This document shows, piece by piece, positions 7,692-10,770 of a stretch of 10,770 bases of DNA. Both the position numbers and the translations under genes were made by a program. The notes below the pieces were generated by a model, which was not told where the DNA came from, searched no databases, and worked only from the letters and a program-made list of their open reading frames with translations. Source of the stretch: Allomyces macrogynus ATCC 38327 (taxonomy: Eukaryota; Blastocladiomycota; Blastocladiomycetes; Blastocladiales; Blastocladiaceae); NCBI GenBank assembly GCA_000151295.1, contig GG745329.1, positions 1,532,397 through 1,543,166 of the forward strand. The letters are read 5' to 3'. How positions within the stretch are numbered: the first letter of the stretch is position 1; the number at the start of each line of letters is the position of its first letter.

Positions 7692-7695
7692 ATGG
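7689..7695 (+). promoter_or_regulatory. Kozak-like start context of the LRR gene
   Basis: AAGATGG has A at -3 and G at +4 and is the first ATG of the long frame. A second in-frame ATG four codons later (7704) has a weaker case. Confidence 0.6.
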
Positions 7696-9581
7696 CCCAC
7701 TCAATGAGGAGCACGCTGTCTGTCGCCATCCGTACATTGCCGCCACCACGACTCGAGTACATGCCCGAAGTCGTCATCAACCGTGTAATCGAGCTCCTCC
7801 TCTTCCGCACCACCCTTGAGCGCCAGCTCGACGAGCAGCATGGCAAGCGGTCGCTGCCCTACGAGACTGGGCGCCTCGCCGTGTTGTACTTGGCGCTCGC
7901 CGCCCCAAACCTGTACGCGCCGTGCCTGCACGCCATCATTCGCACAACAACCCGGCACGACGCCGTGAACCTGCTTTGCCGGAGCGGACGCAACGCAACC
8001 ATACCACTCGATCTTGTTGGTAAACTTGTGTGTGCTTTTCCCATTCCACTCGTCATGCTGCGCGCCACCATGCGTGCGCTGCCCAACGTTGTGTGGGATG
8101 CCATGAGCTCAGTCAACATTTTGCGGCCCATTCCGTGGTCGCTTGTGTTACCGCCGCGTGCACAGGACCGGTCGTACATCGGTCCGAGCGCGTTGGCCGT
8201 GCTCCACGCTAAACTGCAACGCGAGCGGCGGGTGCCGCTGGTGAGTGGTTGGGGCACTGATGCTTTCTTGCCATGGACGCTGCTCCCCGTGTCGATTGAG
8301 CAGCGCCGGTACTGCCCATTGGGCGAGCAAGACCGTGCCGCCCCGTCCTATTATTACGAACGTGTGGTCGCAATGAGTTTGAATGGTGTTCTTTTCCCGG
8401 CTGGTCTTGCCCAGCTCGACCTGTGGAAAGTCGTCCTTCCTCCTGCTGCCGATATCCCACCCATTTTCCAACAACTGTGCAACCTCCGCTCATTGGTTTT
8501 GACCGACGTCACTTCGCCTCCCGACGACGGGGCGGCGTTTTTGGTGCTCGCTGCACACATTCCGACCACGGTCACGACACTGGAGCTGCTGCAAATGCGA
8601 GCGATGCTCACGGATATGAACGTGCGGGCGCTCGCGGGCCGTATCCAGCACGCCCTCACGGGTTTCAAGTCATTGACGGTGCATCAGTGCCAATTGGGGT
8701 TGCTCGCGCGCATGGTCGCTGTTTTGCCGCGCACGGGCATGCACAAGCTCGACATCGAAGGTCTGATCAAGGACGAGCACGATTTCGTCCAATGTTCCAC
8801 ATTGCTCGCAGATATGTGGCCGTCCTCGGTCCGCGTGTTGAGGCTCTCTATCATGCTTGATGGCCAGGATCATGGGCCGTTGAGAGCCCATCATGCCATG
8901 CCAGTTCTGTTAGCACGACTTACGCTCGCGACTCGCTCACTGTTTGTATCGACGAACGCTTTACGGTGGACACTTGGGGCATGCCAGCAGCTCCCGCTTG
9001 CATCAACGCTCACGGAATTGTGGCTGAGCGCGGGATTCCAAGGTGATGCAAAGGGCATCGAGCATTGGATGACGCGACTTCCCGAGTCGCTCATGCACCT
9101 GTCGTTGCGTGCTTGGGTGATCGGGCGGACGCCGTCGGCTGCCGTGATTGGAGCGAAACTGCCGCCAAACTTGATCACGCTCCGGCTCACCAAGTGCCAC
9201 TTGACCGACGATGACCTGGCCGGGTTCGTTTGGCCCAAGTCGCTGCTGCACCTCAACCTCAAAGGCAATTATTTGACCAAGGTCCCGGCCGCGACGCTGC
9301 CCGCCCAGTTGCAGACGCTCGGGCTCCAGGATATATCCGACCTGCTCGACGATAACGCGGCCGCATGGGCCGCGGTGCTCCCCACAACGTTGCGTGCGCT
9401 CAATATCGCCGGCACGCCGCTTGGCGACAATTTTGCGGCTGCGTTGCTGCAACGGATGCCTGCTCCGCGCGTGACGGCGGCGCCAAGGTTGGTGTATGTG
9501 GATGATACGGTTCTCTCGCGCGAAGGGAAGGAGCAACTCACGACCAAGTTTACGGTCATTGATACCCGCGTGCCGTTTTGA
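7692..9581 (+). CDS. Leucine-rich-repeat protein with F-box-like N-terminus, intronless
   Basis: This is a complete 629-residue protein with no signal peptide or membrane segment. Residues 16-38 (LPPPRLEYMPEVVINRVIEL) and the following helical stretch, with a LAVLYLALAAPNLYAPCL-type core, resemble the start of F-box proteins; this is suggestive only. From about 239 on there are irregular leucine-rich repeats. The clearest are at 463-472 (LPESLMHLSL), 490-499 (LPPNLITLRL), 514-523 (WPKSLLHLNL), 536-545 (LPAQLQTLGL) and 563-572 (LPTTLRALNI), spaced 22-27 residues with the pattern [LW]P-x-x-L-x-x-L-x-[LI]. Such domains act as protein-binding scaffolds; with an F-box they would select substrates for SCF ubiquitin ligases. 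No specific ortholog is recognised. It lacks introns, unlike the neighbouring channel gene, and may belong to an expanded lineage-specific LRR family. Confidence 0.85.
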   Translation: MAHSMRSTLSVAIRTLPPPRLEYMPEVVINRVIELLLFRTTLERQLDEQHGKRSLPYETGRLAVLYLALAAPNLYAPCLHAIIRTTTRHDAVNLLCRSGRNATIPLDLVGKLVCAFPIPLVMLRATMRALPNVVWDAMSSVNILRPIPWSLVLPPRAQDRSYIGPSALAVLHAKLQRERRVPLVSGWGTDAFLPWTLLPVSIEQRRYCPLGEQDRAAPSYYYERVVAMSLNGVLFPAGLAQLDLWKVVLPPAADIPPIFQQLCNLRSLVLTDVTSPPDDGAAFLVLAAHIPTTVTTLELLQMRAMLTDMNVRALAGRIQHALTGFKSLTVHQCQLGLLARMVAVLPRTGMHKLDIEGLIKDEHDFVQCSTLLADMWPSSVRVLRLSIMLDGQDHGPLRAHHAMPVLLARLTLATRSLFVSTNALRWTLGACQQLPLASTLTELWLSAGFQGDAKGIEHWMTRLPESLMHLSLRAWVIGRTPSAAVIGAKLPPNLITLRLTKCHLTDDDLAGFVWPKSLLHLNLKGNYLTKVPAATLPAQLQTLGLQDISDLLDDNAAAWAAVLPTTLRALNIAGTPLGDNFAAALLQRMPAPRVTAAPRLVYVDDTVLSREGKEQLTTKFTVIDTRVPF

Positions 9582-9821
9582 GCATGATGTTCCTTCATAG
9601 TCATATTTTGTTTTCTCGGTGGTGGTGGTTTGCAACCATCACTTTTCCGCTGCACGGGTTCGCGGTCAACATGGCAAGTGAAAAATTGGCGACGCAAGCG
9701 GATGCTGTATTGCCGCAGCGCTCACTGGCCCGCAAGAGCGCACTAAAATCTGTGATGCTTTCATACTGTACTGGCCCATGGCCTGGACCTTGGCTTCTAA
9801 CCTGGACTATCCCTGGGGCCA
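9582..9821. other. 3' flank of the LRR gene
   Basis: No gene or clear polyadenylation signal was found. From about 9770 there are imperfect repeats of CCTGGAC (GGCCTGGACCTTGG, AACCTGGACTATCC) that lead into the minisatellite. Confidence 0.5.
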
Positions 9822-9846
9822 TGTCCTATACCTACGGTATAGGACA
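9822..9846. repeat. Perfect inverted repeat, 11-bp arms
   Basis: TGTCCTATACC (9822-9832) is followed by TAC and then GGTATAGGACA (9836-9846), its exact reverse complement. The right half plus spacer, CCTACGGTATAGGACA (9831-9846), recurs exactly at 9909-9924. Confidence 0.9.
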
Positions 9847-9854
9847 CTGTCCCC

Positions 9855-10052
9855 ATACTCCGTATGCCACATGAAGTGTCATACTCCGTATGTAGGACAA
9901 TGTCCCAACCTACGGTATAGGACAAATACCCCGTATGTAGGACATAATATAGCTTATCATAATACCCCGTATGTGGGACATAATATAGCTATCATAATAC
10001 TCCGTATGTGGGACATAATATAGCTTATCATAATACCCCGTATGTGGGACAT
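9855..10052 (+). repeat. Minisatellite, ~36-bp unit with core ATACYCCGTATG
   Basis: Three near-identical units lie at 9925-9960 (36 bp), 9961-9995 (35 bp) and 9996-10031 (36 bp), with a partial fourth at 10032-10052. Each runs from AATACYCCGTATGTRGGACA into TAATATAGCTTATCAT. The core ATACYCCGTATG also occurs upstream at 9855-9866 and 9881-9892. ATAC-n3-GTAT makes each core a small palindrome. Unit differences are single substitutions and one deletion, as expected from tandem duplication. Confidence 0.92.
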
Positions 10053-10303
10053 CACACAGCTGTCCGCCATACCATTTAGCCAAGGCTGTACGTCCGTGGG
10101 GACTTGCCTTTTCCTCACGGGCGTCTTGCTCTTTTATATCTATGCCTTACCCCGATCGATCTTTGTTTCGATAATTCGATCGCCCTAAGCCACTCACACG
10201 TGAGCCTTGCCTACCCCTTGACTTTTTTTGCAAATCCCTGCCATTTATCGATCGTTTTCTACATTCTCCTTCCTTTTCGAAATTAACGAACCACCCCCGC
10301 GGT
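10053..10303. other. AT-richer region with ATCGAT-type motifs
   Basis: No gene was found. Pyrimidine-rich stretches alternate with CGATCGAT, TTCGATAATTCGATCG and TTTATCGATCG, and a similar TATCGATCTTTTTATCGAT occurs further on near 10446-10464. TTTTATATCT near 10133 is TATA-like, but no gene start follows convincingly. Confidence 0.45.
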
Positions 10304-10450
10304 GAGGTGCAGTATCGTCCAGTATATGAACGATACTACACCGTGGTTCGGGTCAAGGACTACTTCGCCTCTCGTAGTGCATTCGCCCAAGACATCCTTC
10401 ACTTCTGGCGGGCGTACTCTCCTTTTATTCCCTTCCTTGCCTCATATCGA
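10304..10450 (+). other. Possible coding fragment (exon or element remnant)
   Basis: Frame 2 here reads EVQYRPVYERYYTVVRVKDY and then FASRSAFAQDILHFWRAY, a charged and aromatic sequence with C/G-rich third positions, unlike the low-complexity surroundings. Beyond about 10450 the frame continues into AT-rich sequence to 10615 and no longer looks coding. I do not recognise a family. An AGTATCGT/ACGATACT inverted repeat (10311-10318 and 10330-10337) lies inside it. It may be an eroded transposon or a chance reading. Confidence 0.25.
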
Positions 10451-10517
10451 TCTTTTTATCGATGCCTCCCGCCTCCCGCCTCCTCCCCTTTGGGGATCAA
10501 ACTTTCATTTCTTTGTT

Positions 10518-10540
10518 GGTTACAAACTCACTTTGTAACC
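10518..10540. repeat. Inverted repeat GGTTACAAA-5-TTTGTAACC, copy 1
   Basis: Arms GGTTACAAA (10518-10526) and TTTGTAACC (10532-10540) are perfect reverse complements around CTCAC. The whole 23-bp element is identical to 10726-10748. Confidence 0.9.
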
Positions 10541-10582
10541 GCCTTTTTTTTCAACTCTCAATTGCTGCACTCTCTTTTTACT

Positions 10583-10691
10583 GGTTACAAAGTTACAAAC
10601 TTTTTTCTCATTTAGTCTATAGTATTTTTTTACTATGTAGATATAAAAAAAAAATGTAAAGTGAGACTACGATTCAAAAAACTTTGTAACC
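10583..10691. repeat. Inverted repeat, 12-bp perfect arms, 109-bp span
   Basis: GGTTACAAAGTT (10583-10594) and AACTTTGTAACC (10680-10691) are exact reverse complements enclosing 85 bp of AT-rich sequence with an A run. This shape fits a very short terminal-inverted-repeat element or a long hairpin. The arms share the GGTTACAAA core with the two flanking 23-bp elements. Confidence 0.8.
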
Positions 10692-10710
10692 CGTGTAACC
10701 ACACACGGGT
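10689..10710. repeat. Short inverted repeat ACCCGTGT / ACACGGGT
   Basis: The 8-bp arms 10689-10696 and 10703-10710 flank a 6-bp spacer (AACCAC). It overlaps the right end of the 12-bp arm at 10680-10691. Confidence 0.8.
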
Positions 10711-10725
10711 CCAAACAAAAGTACT

Positions 10726-10748
10726 GGTTACAAACTCACTTTGTAACC
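10726..10748. repeat. Inverted repeat GGTTACAAA-5-TTTGTAACC, copy 2
   Basis: This is an exact second copy of the 23-bp palindromic element at 10518-10540, start to start 208 bp apart, with the same CTCAC spacer in the same orientation. Conservation of the asymmetric spacer shows duplication, not independent formation of a palindrome. Confidence 0.92.
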
Positions 10749-10770
10749 AACACAAATTCAACATCAATCC

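Noticed and set aside
9925..10052. CRISPR-like array
   Set aside because: The units are directly tandem with no unique spacers and the setting is eukaryotic, so it is a minisatellite.
10518..10770. Telomeric or subtelomeric repeats at the right end
   Set aside because: The motif GGTTACAAA occurs in both orientations with irregular spacing, not as a head-to-tail TTAGGG-type array.

Overview
The window looks like nuclear DNA of a GC-rich, compact-genome eukaryote, most likely a fungus and possibly a zoosporic one (Blastocladiomycota/chytrid type). The evidence is as follows. There are 12 short spliceosomal introns (62-107 bp), most with GTRCG-like donors and CTGAC/CTCAC-like branch sites. Start contexts are Kozak-like. 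The dipeptidyl aminopeptidase carries the FPDSDH/APVTDWRFYDSVYTERYM signatures of fungal Ste13/Dap2 proteins. The taxonomic placement is inference; no bacterial operon structure, tRNA or rRNA was seen.

Layout: (1) 1-1621, the 3' part of a type IV dipeptidyl aminopeptidase gene (S9B family), entering from the left edge and broken by a +1 frameshift just before the catalytic histidine. (2) 1622-2039, a GC-rich spacer with a short direct repeat overlapping the peptidase stop. (3) 2040 to about 6403, a 13-exon gene for a cyclic-nucleotide-binding, six-transmembrane channel of the HCN/CNG/EAG superfamily. It has a ~530-residue disordered Ser/Thr/Pro-rich N-terminus, S1-S6, a C-linker and a CNBD. 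I reconstructed the splicing by hand by matching phases and family length: it needs a 13-nt and a 22-nt microexon, and the CNBD then reads without gaps. The pore loop has no GYG/GFG filter: the aligned positions are His-Arg-His. (4) 6634-7691, a spacer of lower GC. (5) 7692-9581, an uninterrupted 629-residue leucine-rich-repeat protein with an F-box-like start. (6) 9582-10770, an AT-richer, gene-poor, repeat-rich tail: a 36-bp minisatellite with embedded palindromes, then several inverted repeats built on GGTTACAAA, suggesting a non-autonomous mobile element or other satellite-like structure.

The three genes are on the same strand but there is no sign that they work together. The channel is the most interesting. 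In zoosporic fungi, cGMP signalling through a cyclic-nucleotide-gated channel is known to guide zoospore phototaxis (Blastocladiella emersonii), and this gene has the ligand-binding half of such a protein with an aberrant permeation filter. Single-base frame problems in the peptidase, and possibly at the channel C-terminus, mean that draft-assembly indels must be considered throughout.
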